A stretch of 64,000 bases of DNA. It comes from GCA-2733415 sp965178635. GTDB lineage: Bacteria > Bacteroidota > Bacteroidia > Flavobacteriales > Flavobacteriaceae. The notes below the pieces were generated by a model, which ran no database searches, had not been told where the DNA came from, and saw only the letters and a program-made list of their open reading frames with translations. The position numbers were made by a program, and so were the translations under genes. How positions within the stretch are numbered: the first letter of the stretch is position 1; every line of letters starts with the position of its first letter. Where the stretch lies: positions 124,001 through 188,000 of the forward strand of contig CBCXVT010000010.1 in NCBI GenBank assembly GCA_965178635.1. The letters are read 5' to 3'. This document shows positions 1 to 8,075 of the stretch, piece by piece.

Positions 1-2
1 CA

Positions 3-77
3 GGTTTAGCCAATGTGCAATCAACTTATGTTGAATTTGCTACAGGTAACGACTCTATCTTTTTTAGATTACATTAA
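3..77 (+). CDS. C-terminal end of a secreted protein (partial)
   Basis: Only the last 24 codons are in the window; the reading frame is open from base 3 to a TAA at 75-77. The tail (ending NDSIFFRLH) resembles in character the ends of the next two genes: a short Gly-rich stretch, then an alternating hydrophobic strand that closes the protein. The gap to the next start is only 20 bp. I therefore infer a third member of the same tandem paralogue family. The N-terminus is off the window, so this cannot be confirmed here. Confidence 0.5.
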   Translation, partial: GLANVQSTYVEFATGNDSIFFRLH

Positions 78-97
78 TCACCCTAAATTAAGTTCAG

Positions 98-868
98 ATG
101 AAACAAATTAAATACATATTTATATTAGCAAATTTGATTGCCTACGGGCAAGTAGGAATTGGAACAACCACTCCTCAACAAGAATTGCATGTTGCTGGTA
201 CAAACTCTACGGTTAGAATAGAGAAGCTAAATTCAGTTAATAGTGCAACATTTAATGATGGAGTTAAAATTGCACCAGTTTTTGTAGACGGAAATGGTGA
301 TTTAACGTTAGATTCAGGCTTTGGCGCTGCAGGTGTTGAACCGTTAAACTTCTTGTTAGATATTCCTGATTTTATTCCAGATGACCCGTATAACCCGTTA
401 GGGTTTCCTGGTTCTGGAACTGTTGTAAATAACCCTATAGGGACTTCTACAAGTGAAGGGCAAATAGTTTCGATACCATTAACTATTCCACAAACTGCTT
501 TAATTGAAGTTAAATATGGGGTAACAATTGTAATTGCTGGTAGTGATATGCAAGCTGGACCTCCTGCATTCTACACCGTTAGTGGAGAAACGTCAACAGT
601 ATTTACTTACTTTAGAATTGATATAGATTCTGATGGTCTTTCACCAGCAGAAATGGCTAAGAAATATGGACAAAAAGCACAAATGTATTCAACATATCCT
701 GGAGGAATTTTAGGATATCCGTATATGAATAGTCAAGGATACTTAACCTTACCACCTGGAAATCATAGCATAATTTTTTATGGTGTAGTAAATGACTCAG
801 CGTTAAGTTATACAAGTGTAGGCTTTGGTGGTACAAAAGATTATTTAAAAATTAGAGTATATAACTAA
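98..868 (+). CDS. Secreted protein with N-terminal QVGIGTTTPQ motif, tandem paralogue
   Basis: Residues 1-17 form a short signal peptide (MKQIKYIFILANLIAYG), so the mature protein should begin near Gln18. The segment QVGIGTTTP..ELHV directly after the cleavage point is very common at the start of exported Bacteroidota surface proteins, where it precedes adhesin or phage-tail-fibre-like regions. The rest (about 235 residues) is predicted beta-rich and has no catalytic motif that I recognise. No type IX sorting domain is visible at the C-terminus. The gene is 11 bp from a paralogue that shares the N-terminal motif and the ELHVAG..SVR(I/V)E(K/G)LN(S/T) sequence. A surface or secreted structural role is an inference. 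Confidence 0.75.
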   Translation: MKQIKYIFILANLIAYGQVGIGTTTPQQELHVAGTNSTVRIEKLNSVNSATFNDGVKIAPVFVDGNGDLTLDSGFGAAGVEPLNFLLDIPDFIPDDPYNPLGFPGSGTVVNNPIGTSTSEGQIVSIPLTIPQTALIEVKYGVTIVIAGSDMQAGPPAFYTVSGETSTVFTYFRIDIDSDGLSPAEMAKKYGQKAQMYSTYPGGILGYPYMNSQGYLTLPPGNHSIIFYGVVNDSALSYTSVGFGGTKDYLKIRVYN

Positions 869-879
869 ACTTAAAGAAC

Positions 880-1728
880 ATGAAAAATTTTATATACATA
901 TACATATTATCTACAATTTCTGTATTAGCACAAGTCGGTATTAATACAACGACTCCAGTTCAAGAGTTACATGTTGCTGGAGCCACAGAGAGTGTTAGAG
1001 TTGAAGGGTTAAATACAATCAATAATGTTGATAACTTAGGAATAGGCTCTTCTACAAGAGTTTATGCAGATGCAGATGGTGACCTTGTTTTAGGAAGTTC
1101 AGCAGAAACAATTGAGCTTTTAATAGATTTTGAAAATTATTTAGTAGATGGTAATAATACCAATGGAGCATCTAATAACCAAATATTGCAAACAGGAGGA
1201 GGAAATGGGTATACTGCAACAGGTATTCAGAATGATATTCCAGGATCAATATTTACATTAACTAAGAATGCTATTGTTGAAGTAAATTATTCTATTTCGT
1301 GGTCGGTTGAAATAAATTCTACAGGTAGAGTAAGTGATAATAGAGCAAGAATTATTCAAACAGGATTATATTTTAAAAAATTTAACACTGGTACAGGATT
1401 GTATGAAAATATTTTAACGGATGTTGATGGTAATTTTATTAATTCTGGTCCTTGGTGTATTGCCTCAAATGCAGGTGGGTGTACAGAAGTAGGAGGGTTG
1501 TTAGCGATAAATGGACAGTTTTATAATAATGGACATGGTAAACATGGTGAACATGAAAATTTTCAAAATACAGGTTCTGATTATGTGAAATTAGGTCCTG
1601 GTACATATTACGCTATGTTTGCTGGGCAAATCGCAGTTGGGTCTACTGTAGGTTCTGGTGCTGCAAAAATGTATTTAGGTTCTGGTAGTAGTGATGAATT
1701 GCAAATTATAGCTCATTATTATTATTAA
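880..1728 (+). CDS. Secreted protein with N-terminal QVGINTTTPV motif, tandem paralogue
   Basis: Second complete member of the tandem family. It has a signal peptide (MKNFIYIYILSTISVLAQ), then VGINTTTPVQELHVAG, matching the upstream gene over roughly the first 50 mature residues and diverging afterwards. The 282-residue protein is rich in Gly, Asn and Ser, with two Cys in a loop (WCIASNAGGC) that could form a disulphide. It ends in an aromatic YYY strand. The genes are 11 bp apart and face a strong palindromic terminator at 1751-1779, so the three copies probably form one transcript. Function is unknown; duplication followed by divergence is the visible fact. Confidence 0.75.
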   Translation: MKNFIYIYILSTISVLAQVGINTTTPVQELHVAGATESVRVEGLNTINNVDNLGIGSSTRVYADADGDLVLGSSAETIELLIDFENYLVDGNNTNGASNNQILQTGGGNGYTATGIQNDIPGSIFTLTKNAIVEVNYSISWSVEINSTGRVSDNRARIIQTGLYFKKFNTGTGLYENILTDVDGNFINSGPWCIASNAGGCTEVGGLLAINGQFYNNGHGKHGEHENFQNTGSDYVKLGPGTYYAMFAGQIAVGSTVGSGAAKMYLGSGSSDELQIIAHYYY

Positions 1729-1750
1729 TAGCTACAAAAATTAAAACATA

Positions 1751-1779
1751 AAAAAGTCACTCAATTGAGTGACTTTTTT
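1751..1779. terminator. Perfect palindromic bidirectional terminator
   Basis: A-run, GTCACTC, AATT, GAGTGAC, T-run: a perfect palindrome lying between the convergent secreted-protein genes (+) and the ribBA operon (-). The T-tract exists on both strands, so it can serve both. It is nearly the same as the terminator at 55863-55890. Confidence 0.8.
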
Positions 1780-1807
1780 AGTCATTCTATAAAATAAAAA
1801 ATGTTTA

Positions 1808-2030
1808 TTAAAATGTAGTATAATCAACTATTTCTAAGCCGTAACCTATAATACCAACACGTTTTTTATGCGCGCTAGCATTTGAAATTAAATTCAGTTT
1901 ATGAATTCCTAAATCATGTAATATCTGTGCGCCTATACCAAAGTCTTTGACATCCATTTTTATTCTTGGAGCTCTAATTTCTCCTTCACCTTGATTCTTT
2001 TTTAACTGTTCTAAGCGACTTAGAATATTT
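1808..2030 (-). pseudogene. Displaced 3' end of ribBA (frameshifted)
   Basis: Reading the minus strand in the next frame from about 2030 gives about 74 uninterrupted codons to TAA at 1810-1808. They contain MDVKDFGIGAQILHDLG and RVGIIGYGLEIVDY, the typical C-terminal end of flavobacterial RibBA. The frame differs from the upstream ORF by a single extra base, most simply one T too many in the TTTT run at 2028-2031. The codons look intact, with no stops or further indels, so the frameshift is very recent or a sequencing error. Repaired, the protein would have about 383 residues. Confidence 0.75.
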
Positions 2031-2960
2031 TAAAGAAGGACTTTCCTGGTTGATAAATACATAAGCACCTTTATTTGATTTATTTATCAATTGAAAAATA
2101 CTATCTAATTTTTTATCTGTATCAAAAGTTAATGTATCTAGTATATCGTTGTTAACAAGAGTAGAGGTTACACGAACAGTTACAGCTTCATCTTCAGTCC
2201 AAGTTCCTTTAGTTAAAGCAACATGAACTTGATTGTTAGTTGTTTGCTTATATGCTCTAATTCTATAATCTCCAAAACGTGTTTTTATTTCAAAATCCTC
2301 TTTCTTTTTAATCAAAGAATCGTGCTCCATTCTATAGGCAACTAAATTTTCGATAGAAACAATTTTCAAATCGAATTTTTTAGCAACTTCTAACAACTGA
2401 GGTAAACGTGCCATAGAGCCATCTTCATTCATAATCTCTACAATAACACCAGCAGGTTTTAAGCCAGCTAGGCGCGCAAAATCTATTGCTGCTTCAGTAT
2501 GCCCTGTTCTACGTAATACACCACCAGTTTTAGCTTTTAACGGAAATATGTGTCCTGGCCTATTTAAATCATGTGCTTTAGTATCTTCTTCAATCAATGC
2601 TTGAATTGTTTTAGCTCTATCACTTGCAGAAATACCAGTAGTTACACCTTTTCCGTTTAAATCTACTGATATTGTAAATGCAGTTTCCATAGGGTCTGAG
2701 CTATTGCTCGTCATCATGTCTAACTTTAATTCTTCACATCTAGACTCAGTTAGAGGTGCACAAATTAATCCTCTACCATGAGTTGCCATGAAATTTATCA
2801 TTTCTGGTGTTACCATTTCAGCCGCCGCTAAAAAATCACCTTCATTTTCTCTATCTTCGTCATCAACAACAATGATTACTTTTCCTTGACGAATATCTTC
2901 AATAGCGTCATGAATACTGTTTAATTGTGTTGTGGTTGTTTTTTTTAGTGTACTCATCAT
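1986..2960 (-). CDS. ribBA: 3,4-dihydroxy-2-butanone 4-phosphate synthase with degenerate GTP cyclohydrolase II-like domain (frameshifted C-terminus)
   Basis: Residues about 10-210 are a complete RibB domain. It converts ribulose 5-phosphate to formate and the four-carbon precursor of riboflavin. Visible motifs are DDEDRENEGD (metal and substrate loop), TGISASDRAKT, RPGHIFPLKAKTGGV and RTGHTEAAIDFARLAG. Residues 220-310 align with RibA in overall pattern but lack the zinc cysteines (the HSECLTGD and CDCG motifs) and the RQEGR loop, so GTP cyclohydrolase activity is not expected. This is known for some flavobacterial RibBA proteins, with a separate RibA supplying that step. The frame is lost at about residue 310 (see 1808-2030). 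An alternative start is the second Met. It is the last gene of the dgkA-ftsK-lolA-lptF-ribBA operon. Confidence 0.85.
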   Translation of the reverse strand: MMSTLKKTTTTQLNSIHDAIEDIRQGKVIIVVDDEDRENEGDFLAAAEMVTPEMINFMATHGRGLICAPLTESRCEELKLDMMTSNSSDPMETAFTISVDLNGKGVTTGISASDRAKTIQALIEEDTKAHDLNRPGHIFPLKAKTGGVLRRTGHTEAAIDFARLAGLKPAGVIVEIMNEDGSMARLPQLLEVAKKFDLKIVSIENLVAYRMEHDSLIKKKEDFEIKTRFGDYRIRAYKQTTNNQVHVALTKGTWTEDEAVTVRVTSTLVNNDILDTLTFDTDKKLDSIFQLINKSNKGAYVFINQESPSLKYSKSLRTVKKESR

Positions 2961-2977
2961 TTTATGTCGTAAAAGAA

Positions 2978-4540
2978 TTAGTGTTCTTTTTTCTCTTTAG
3001 AAATTATTGCCCAAATTTTACTGAAAAATATTGTGATACCATCTGTATTTACTATGCCTTTATCTGAAGTTGCATTTTTTGTTAGCATTATACCCAAAGG
3101 AAGCATAATCACAGTAGATAACCAAGCTCCAAAAAATGTAGGTATAGCTCCTTTTTCAGCACTATTCTCTGCAAATAAACCAATAAACCAATAGGTCAGA
3201 AATAATATTATAGCAATAACCATAGGTAATCCCATTCCACCTTTTCTAATAATAGCACCTAAAGGTGCTCCAACAAAAAATAAAAGAAAACAAGAAACAG
3301 CTAAAGCAAACTTTTTTTGTAATGCCATTTTGTGCAAGTTTAAATTAGATGTTTTGTTTTTTAAGCTTTGTTCTCTACTTTCAATTTGTTTAAAGGATGT
3401 ATTACTTGTGCTAATAGCTAAATCTAATATTTTAAGTTTCTCTTCTTGAGTAAATAACTTAAAGTAATCACCTTTAAAAACTTTTATTATGTCTTTAGAG
3501 TTTTTCTTTTTCCTTAAAAGTGAATCATTGTTTTTTTTAGGTGTTAAGGAATTTGCTTGTAATTCGTTATTTGCTATCGATGTTTTATTTTGCGATTTTG
3601 ATGGCTCAATTAAAGTTTCCTCTTTGTATTGTTTGTTAGTCGGTCTAGATATAGCTAAGCTATGGTATAAGTTATCAATTTCTTTATTGTTTTCTTGTGT
3701 GATTTTTTGTTCTAAAGAGTCAATTGTAGGTAATAATTCATTTATTTTAAGCATTCTGTATGTAACCCCTTTTCCTTTTACACCTAAATCTACTTTATTA
3801 AATTCAGATAAATCTATATTCATAGTGTATTTTTCAAAAGAGCTTTTTGCATGTGGTGCTTTTTTTCTCTTTTTAGGGTCACGTGATTTTATATCCTGAT
3901 AGTAATTTCCATCAAATAAAACCAATTGTAAAACATTGGATTCCTCACTAGAAATTAATTCTCCAGTTTTTGCTTTTGTGACAATTTTGTTCTGATTACC
4001 TATTTTTTTAAATAATACAACATTTTCTAAAAGATTGCCATTTTCGCCAGATTTTTTATCTACTTTAATTGTGATGTCGCCAATGGTATTAAACTGGCCT
4101 TCAGCTATAGCCATAGCAGGTGTTAACTGCGCAATATTTCGTCTTAAATTTCGAGATTCATATTCCCCCCAAGGAATAACATTATTAGCGAAAAAGAAAG
4201 TAGTAATACTTAATAAAAGTATAAAAACAGAAATACCTCTCATAGCGCGTTGTAATGAAATTCCTGCTGATTTCATTGCTGCAAACTCATAGTTTTCGGC
4301 AAAATTACCGAAAATCATAATTGAAGTTAATAATATAGTTAGCGGTAATATAAGTGGAACAAGAGTAGGGAGTAAGTAAACTAAAAACTTAAAGATGATA
4401 ATTAAATCTAAATCTTTACCCGCTAACTCCTTAACAAAAAGCCAAACCGATTGCAGTATAAATATGAAAATAAGTATCGTAAAAACACTAAAAAATGTTT
4501 TTAAGAAAGTTGTTAGAATGTATCGGTCAAGTATTTTCAA
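2978..4540 (-). CDS. LptF/LptG family permease (lipopolysaccharide export)
   Basis: A YjgP/YjgQ-type permease of 520 residues. It starts MKILDRYILTTFLKTFF, the usual family opening. Three N-terminal membrane segments (about 12-34, 55-78 and 100-120) flank the AENYEFAAMKSAGIS coupling region. A large periplasmic domain follows (about 125-405), then three C-terminal segments including GAPLGAIIRKGGMGLP. In the Lpt machine this subunit pairs with LptB ATPase and extracts LPS from the inner membrane. The periplasmic domain is longer than in E. coli LptF and carries a Lys/Asn/Ser-rich, low-complexity insert around residues 285-350. A second, shorter family member lies at 59023-60102; I cannot say which is F and which is G. 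Confidence 0.88.
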   Translation of the reverse strand: MKILDRYILTTFLKTFFSVFTILIFIFILQSVWLFVKELAGKDLDLIIIFKFLVYLLPTLVPLILPLTILLTSIMIFGNFAENYEFAAMKSAGISLQRAMRGISVFILLLSITTFFFANNVIPWGEYESRNLRRNIAQLTPAMAIAEGQFNTIGDITIKVDKKSGENGNLLENVVLFKKIGNQNKIVTKAKTGELISSEESNVLQLVLFDGNYYQDIKSRDPKKRKKAPHAKSSFEKYTMNIDLSEFNKVDLGVKGKGVTYRMLKINELLPTIDSLEQKITQENNKEIDNLYHSLAISRPTNKQYKEETLIEPSKSQNKTSIANNELQANSLTPKKNNDSLLRKKKNSKDIIKVFKGDYFKLFTQEEKLKILDLAISTSNTSFKQIESREQSLKNKTSNLNLHKMALQKKFALAVSCFLLFFVGAPLGAIIRKGGMGLPMVIAIILFLTYWFIGLFAENSAEKGAIPTFFGAWLSTVIMLPLGIMLTKNATSDKGIVNTDGITIFFSKIWAIISKEKKEH

Positions 4541-4548
4541 GATCTAGT

Positions 4549-4694
4549 CTACTCGTTTATATAGTAATCACTGTATTTTGATCTGTCAAAAATAAATAAA
4601 CTTTCTAAAAACAGATAAAGGTTGAAATTTGTTTTAAAACTATTAACAGTAATAAGTTGTTGTAACAGTACCATTTTTACCATTTTCTATCAAG
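4549..4694 (-). pseudogene. Shattered 3' end of lolA
   Basis: The minus strand here still encodes the expected LolA C-terminal end, but only if the frame is changed several times. IYNLIENGKNGTVTTYY is read in one frame, VNSFKTN in the next, QPLS in a third, and SLFIFDRSKYSDYYINE after returning, ending at TAG 4551-4549. The changes sit at short homopolymers (about 4707-4710, 4648-4650, 4627-4630 and 4611-4616). The repaired stop would lie 8 bp before lptF, as expected in a tight operon. Confidence 0.7.
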
Positions 4695-5201
4695 TTATAA
4701 ATGTCGTTTTATAGTATTAGTGTCAATACCTAAAAGCACATATTTAATTTCTGAATTACTATCAATAGGTGTTAATTTTACATGTTGAATTGAACGTCCT
4801 TTAATAGGTAGTTTTTTGTCCCATGCATATGTGTATCCTTCTTTATAGAATGTTAACATTTTTGAAGGTGTAATGGCGTCACCATCTTCATCAGAAGCAT
4901 TGGTAATTGTAATTTCTTCATCCTCACTGTTTATAGTGTAAGATTTTTTACCATCATGTAATCTTGTTACTCCCATAAGATTTAAAAGATAGTGCTCACC
5001 TTTTAAGTAGACATTTCCTTTGGTGCTTTGTTCAATGTTTTCAGCCTCGTTTTTCAAGCTATATTTAAAATCGATACTGATATTTTTATAACTTTTTACT
5101 TTAGCAGAAACAGTTTCTAAATACTGTTTAGCTTTAGCTGAGTTTTGAGAAAAACTTAATGAACTAATTAATGTGATGATGATAACTAAATACTTTTTCA
5201 T
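4695..5201 (-). CDS. lolA: Outer-membrane lipoprotein carrier protein LolA-like (truncated by frameshift)
   Basis: A signal peptide (about residues 1-18, ending FSQ) is followed by a LolA/LolB-type half-barrel protein that would shuttle lipoproteins across the periplasm. The family is suggested by the early YLETVSAKVKSYKNISIDF, the STKGNVYLKG strand, and LTFYKEGYTYAWDK..LPIKGR. Flavobacterial relatives are about 210 residues; here the frame ends at 168 after GIDTNTIKRHL, and the rest lies in other frames downstream (4549-4694). The start is 5 bp after ftsK and lptF follows, which supports an envelope-biogenesis operon. Whether the truncated product is functional is unknown: the lost part includes the last strands of the barrel. 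Confidence 0.75.
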   Translation of the reverse strand: MKKYLVIIITLISSLSFSQNSAKAKQYLETVSAKVKSYKNISIDFKYSLKNEAENIEQSTKGNVYLKGEHYLLNLMGVTRLHDGKKSYTINSEDEEITITNASDEDGDAITPSKMLTFYKEGYTYAWDKKLPIKGRSIQHVKLTPIDSNSEIKYVLLGIDTNTIKRHL

Positions 5202-5206
5202 GTGTC

Positions 5207-7609
5207 TTAATTGCTTTCGTTTGCTAATAATTGATCTAATGCTACCAAATCTGGCACTAATACTTGTCTTGCTTTACTACCTTCAAAAGGCCCTACAATT
5301 CCTGCGGCTTCTAACTGATCTATCAATCTTCCTGCTCTGTTGTATCCTAATTTTAATTTTCGTTGTAATAAAGAGGCTGATCCTTGCTGAGCAGTTACTA
5401 ATACTTCTGCAGCTTCACGGAACAGTTTATCTCTATCTGAAATATTATTATCAAGAGTCGTGCCACCGTCTTCGCCAACATATTCTGGAAGTAGATGCGC
5501 ATCAGGGTATGCTTTTTGTCCGCCAATGAACTCAGTGATTTTTTCAACCTCTGGAGTGTCTACAAATGCACATTGAATACGGATTAACTCATTTCCTTGT
5601 GTATATAACATATCACCACGACCAATTAATTGATTGGCGCCACCTGTATCTAAAATGGTTTTAGAATCAATACCTGTCATTACTCTAAAGGCAACTCTTG
5701 CTGGGAAATTGGCTTTAATCATACCAGTAATAACATTTACAGACGGACGTTGGGTAGCAATAATTAAATGAATACCAATGGCACGAGCCAATTGTGCTAA
5801 ACGCGCAATAGGTGTTTCTACTTCTTTACCAGCAGTCATAATTAAATCTGCAAACTCATCGACTACTAAAACGATGTAGGGTAAAAATTTATGTCCGTCA
5901 TTCGGATTTAATTTACGTGCTTTAAACTTCTTATTATATTCAACAATGTTTCTACAAAATGCATTTTTTAGCATTTCATATCTGTTATCCATTTCAATAC
6001 ATAAGGAGTTTAAAGTATTAATTACTTTTGAGTTATCAGTAATAATAGCTTCTTCACTATCTGGTAATTTTGCTAAATAGTGACGTTCAATTTTATTAAA
6101 AAGCGTTAATTCTACTTTCTTAGGATCAACTAAAACAAACTTAACTTCTGCAGGGTGTTTTTTGTATAATAATGAAGTTAAGATACAGTTTAAACCAACC
6201 GATTTACCTTGACCTGTTGCACCAGCCATCAATAAGTGTGGCATTTTAGCCAAGTCTACTACCAATGTTTCATTACTAATAGTTTTACCAAAGGCAATTG
6301 GTAATTGCATTTCAGCTTCTTGGAAATTTTTAGATGCAATTGCAGAACGCATAGAAACCATTTGAGGTTTTTTATTTGGTACTTCTATACCAACTGTACC
6401 TTTACCAGGCATAGGTGCAATAATTCGAATACCCAAAGCAGCTAATGATAAGGCGATGTCATCTTCTAGATTTTTTATTTTTGAGATGCGGACACCTGCT
6501 TCTGGAATAATCTCATATAAAGTAACTGTAGGTCCAACAGTGGCTTTTATAGTAGATATTTCTATTTTATAATTTTTAAGTGTAGTAACAATTTGATTTT
6601 TATTGTTTTCTAACTCGCCTTGATCAATGGTAATACCTTGTCCGCCTGTATAGTCTTTTAGTAAGTCTATTGTTGGGAATTTAAAATTACTAAGTTCAAG
6701 TGTTGGATCAAATTCTCCAAAGTTTTCTACAAGTTTATCAGATAAATTATCAGTAATGGTTTTTTCTTCTTCCATGACTTCAACTTCCATAGCTAAACCA
6801 TCTTTTCCTGAAGCGATAATGATATCTTCTTTTGGAGTTTCAGTTTCTAAAGGCGTATTCTGTTCTTCAGTAGTTAGTTGAATTTCAGTGGTAATTTCTT
6901 CTTCCTCATTTATACTACTATCATTTGGAGAATGTTCTAAAACAAATTCCGAAATTATATCTTCTTCAGATATTTCATGTGTTACAGGTGTATCATTAAC
7001 ATCTTGTTCAATATCTTCCTGTATAGATTCTTTAGTTGATTTAAAAAGATCTCCAATTACATCAAAAGTAATCTTAAAGCGAGTGATTAAATAGGTAAGA
7101 AGAAAGAACAACAACAACACTCCTGTACCAAGTTTTCCTAGATAACCTTGTAAATAGTCATTAATTTCAAATCCGATTGTACCACTTAAAATTGAACTAC
7201 TAAAAAAGCCTAAGAATACAGATAGCCATAAGGTAACAAGTAAGCCCCAAAGCCATCGTTTTTTTAACAAGTCTAACTTAGTGTCTAATAAACACGTGAT
7301 TCCAGATAAACCAATCAAGAAAGAAATGATAAGTGACGCTACACCAAAACCTTTATAAATAAATAGATGTGATACAGATGCACCAAAAACATTTGCGATG
7401 TTTTCAGTTTTTGAATAGCGAGTTAAGTGTCCAATTTCACTTTGATCTGCTTTCCAAGTAAATAGATAAGAAATAAAAGCTACACACAATAAACCACCAA
7501 ATAAAACTAAAAATGCACCAAGAATGTTTTTTTGCTGTTTGTTTAAACTAATTTGAGGTAGCTTAAACTTCTTAGAGGTTTTTGTTTGAGTTTTCTTTTT
7601 TTTTGCCAT
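5207..7609 (-). CDS. ftsK: DNA translocase FtsK
   Basis: An 800-residue FtsK/SpoIIIE ATPase that couples chromosome segregation and dimer resolution to cell division. The Lys-rich N-terminus is followed by four membrane segments within about residues 25-190. A Glu/Thr-rich linker (about 195-300) is much shorter than in E. coli. The motor follows, with Walker A GATGQGKS (about 460) and Walker B YIVLVVDEFADLI. The final winged-helix gamma domain (LLQRKLKLGYNRAGRLIDQLE) binds the KOPS-type guide sequences. The full length and all motor motifs are intact. The gene lies between dgkA (13 bp) and lolA (5 bp) in one operon. Confidence 0.96.
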   Translation of the reverse strand: MAKKKKTQTKTSKKFKLPQISLNKQQKNILGAFLVLFGGLLCVAFISYLFTWKADQSEIGHLTRYSKTENIANVFGASVSHLFIYKGFGVASLIISFLIGLSGITCLLDTKLDLLKKRWLWGLLVTLWLSVFLGFFSSSILSGTIGFEINDYLQGYLGKLGTGVLLLFFLLTYLITRFKITFDVIGDLFKSTKESIQEDIEQDVNDTPVTHEISEEDIISEFVLEHSPNDSSINEEEEITTEIQLTTEEQNTPLETETPKEDIIIASGKDGLAMEVEVMEEEKTITDNLSDKLVENFGEFDPTLELSNFKFPTIDLLKDYTGGQGITIDQGELENNKNQIVTTLKNYKIEISTIKATVGPTVTLYEIIPEAGVRISKIKNLEDDIALSLAALGIRIIAPMPGKGTVGIEVPNKKPQMVSMRSAIASKNFQEAEMQLPIAFGKTISNETLVVDLAKMPHLLMAGATGQGKSVGLNCILTSLLYKKHPAEVKFVLVDPKKVELTLFNKIERHYLAKLPDSEEAIITDNSKVINTLNSLCIEMDNRYEMLKNAFCRNIVEYNKKFKARKLNPNDGHKFLPYIVLVVDEFADLIMTAGKEVETPIARLAQLARAIGIHLIIATQRPSVNVITGMIKANFPARVAFRVMTGIDSKTILDTGGANQLIGRGDMLYTQGNELIRIQCAFVDTPEVEKITEFIGGQKAYPDAHLLPEYVGEDGGTTLDNNISDRDKLFREAAEVLVTAQQGSASLLQRKLKLGYNRAGRLIDQLEAAGIVGPFEGSKARQVLVPDLVALDQLLANESN

Positions 7610-7622
7610 TAATACAGTTGTT

Positions 7623-8000
7623 TTATATAGCTATTATTTTAGGAATGTAAATAATCATACCAACTATTAATCCTGCTAATGCAGCTATAAATACAGCTCC
7701 AGCTGCAATATCTTTTATTAATCCAATTTTATGATGGAAATCTGGGTGAATAAAATCCGCTATTTCTTCAACTGCAGTATTAACTCCTTCAATACTCATA
7801 ATAATTCCTATAGCTAAAACCTGAAACATCCATTCAGTAGCTGAGATATTAAAATAAAAACCTGCACAAGTAAGTACTATTGCAATAGAAAACTGAGCTT
7901 GAATGCTTGATTCAGTTTTAAGGAGTATAAACGCCCCTTTAACTGCATATTTAGCACCATTCATCCTGTTTGTAATAAAATTTTCTTTGCGATGCCCCAT
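7623..8000 (-). CDS. dgkA: Diacylglycerol kinase family protein (DgkA-type)
   Basis: A small integral membrane kinase of about 125 residues with three membrane helices. The signature EGVNTAVEEIADFI (around residues 70-85) contains the catalytic Glu and metal-binding residues of prokaryotic DgkA/undecaprenol kinase. It phosphorylates diacylglycerol or undecaprenol and recycles lipid made during envelope synthesis. I start it at MGHRKENF because family members begin with a short basic stretch before NAxxG. A longer reading would start at 8075, inside the probable promoter. First gene of the five-gene minus operon. Confidence 0.85.
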   Translation of the reverse strand: MGHRKENFITNRMNGAKYAVKGAFILLKTESSIQAQFSIAIVLTCAGFYFNISATEWMFQVLAIGIIMSIEGVNTAVEEIADFIHPDFHHKIGLIKDIAAGAVFIAALAGLIVGMIIYIPKIIAI

Positions 8001-8027
8001 AGAATACAAAATTACCGTTAAAATTAA

Positions 8028-8075
8028 TATATTTGCAACGATTTTCAAATATAAAATACTTAATGAATTTTTCAA
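8028..8075. promoter_or_regulatory. Overlapping face-to-face promoters for dgkA operon (-) and sulfatase (+)
   Basis: Minus strand: TTG at 8075-8073, a 19-bp spacer, then TATATTTG at 8053-8046, which fits the Bacteroidota primary-sigma consensus and predicts a start near 8040. Plus strand: TATATTTG at 8028-8035 predicts a start near 8041; no clear -33 TTG is seen for it. The two -7 boxes are 10 bp apart and the predicted starts are adjacent, so both promoters probably cannot be occupied at once. Confidence 0.55.

Noticed and set aside
3489..3899. Plus-strand frame of 136 codons inside the lptF gene
   Set aside because: A shadow of the Lys/Asn-rich insert of the permease; its composition (Phe/Ser/Leu-rich) is typical of an antisense frame.
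5173..5529. Plus-strand frame across the lolA-ftsK junction
   Set aside because: Overlaps two well-supported genes on the other strand and has no recognisable domain.
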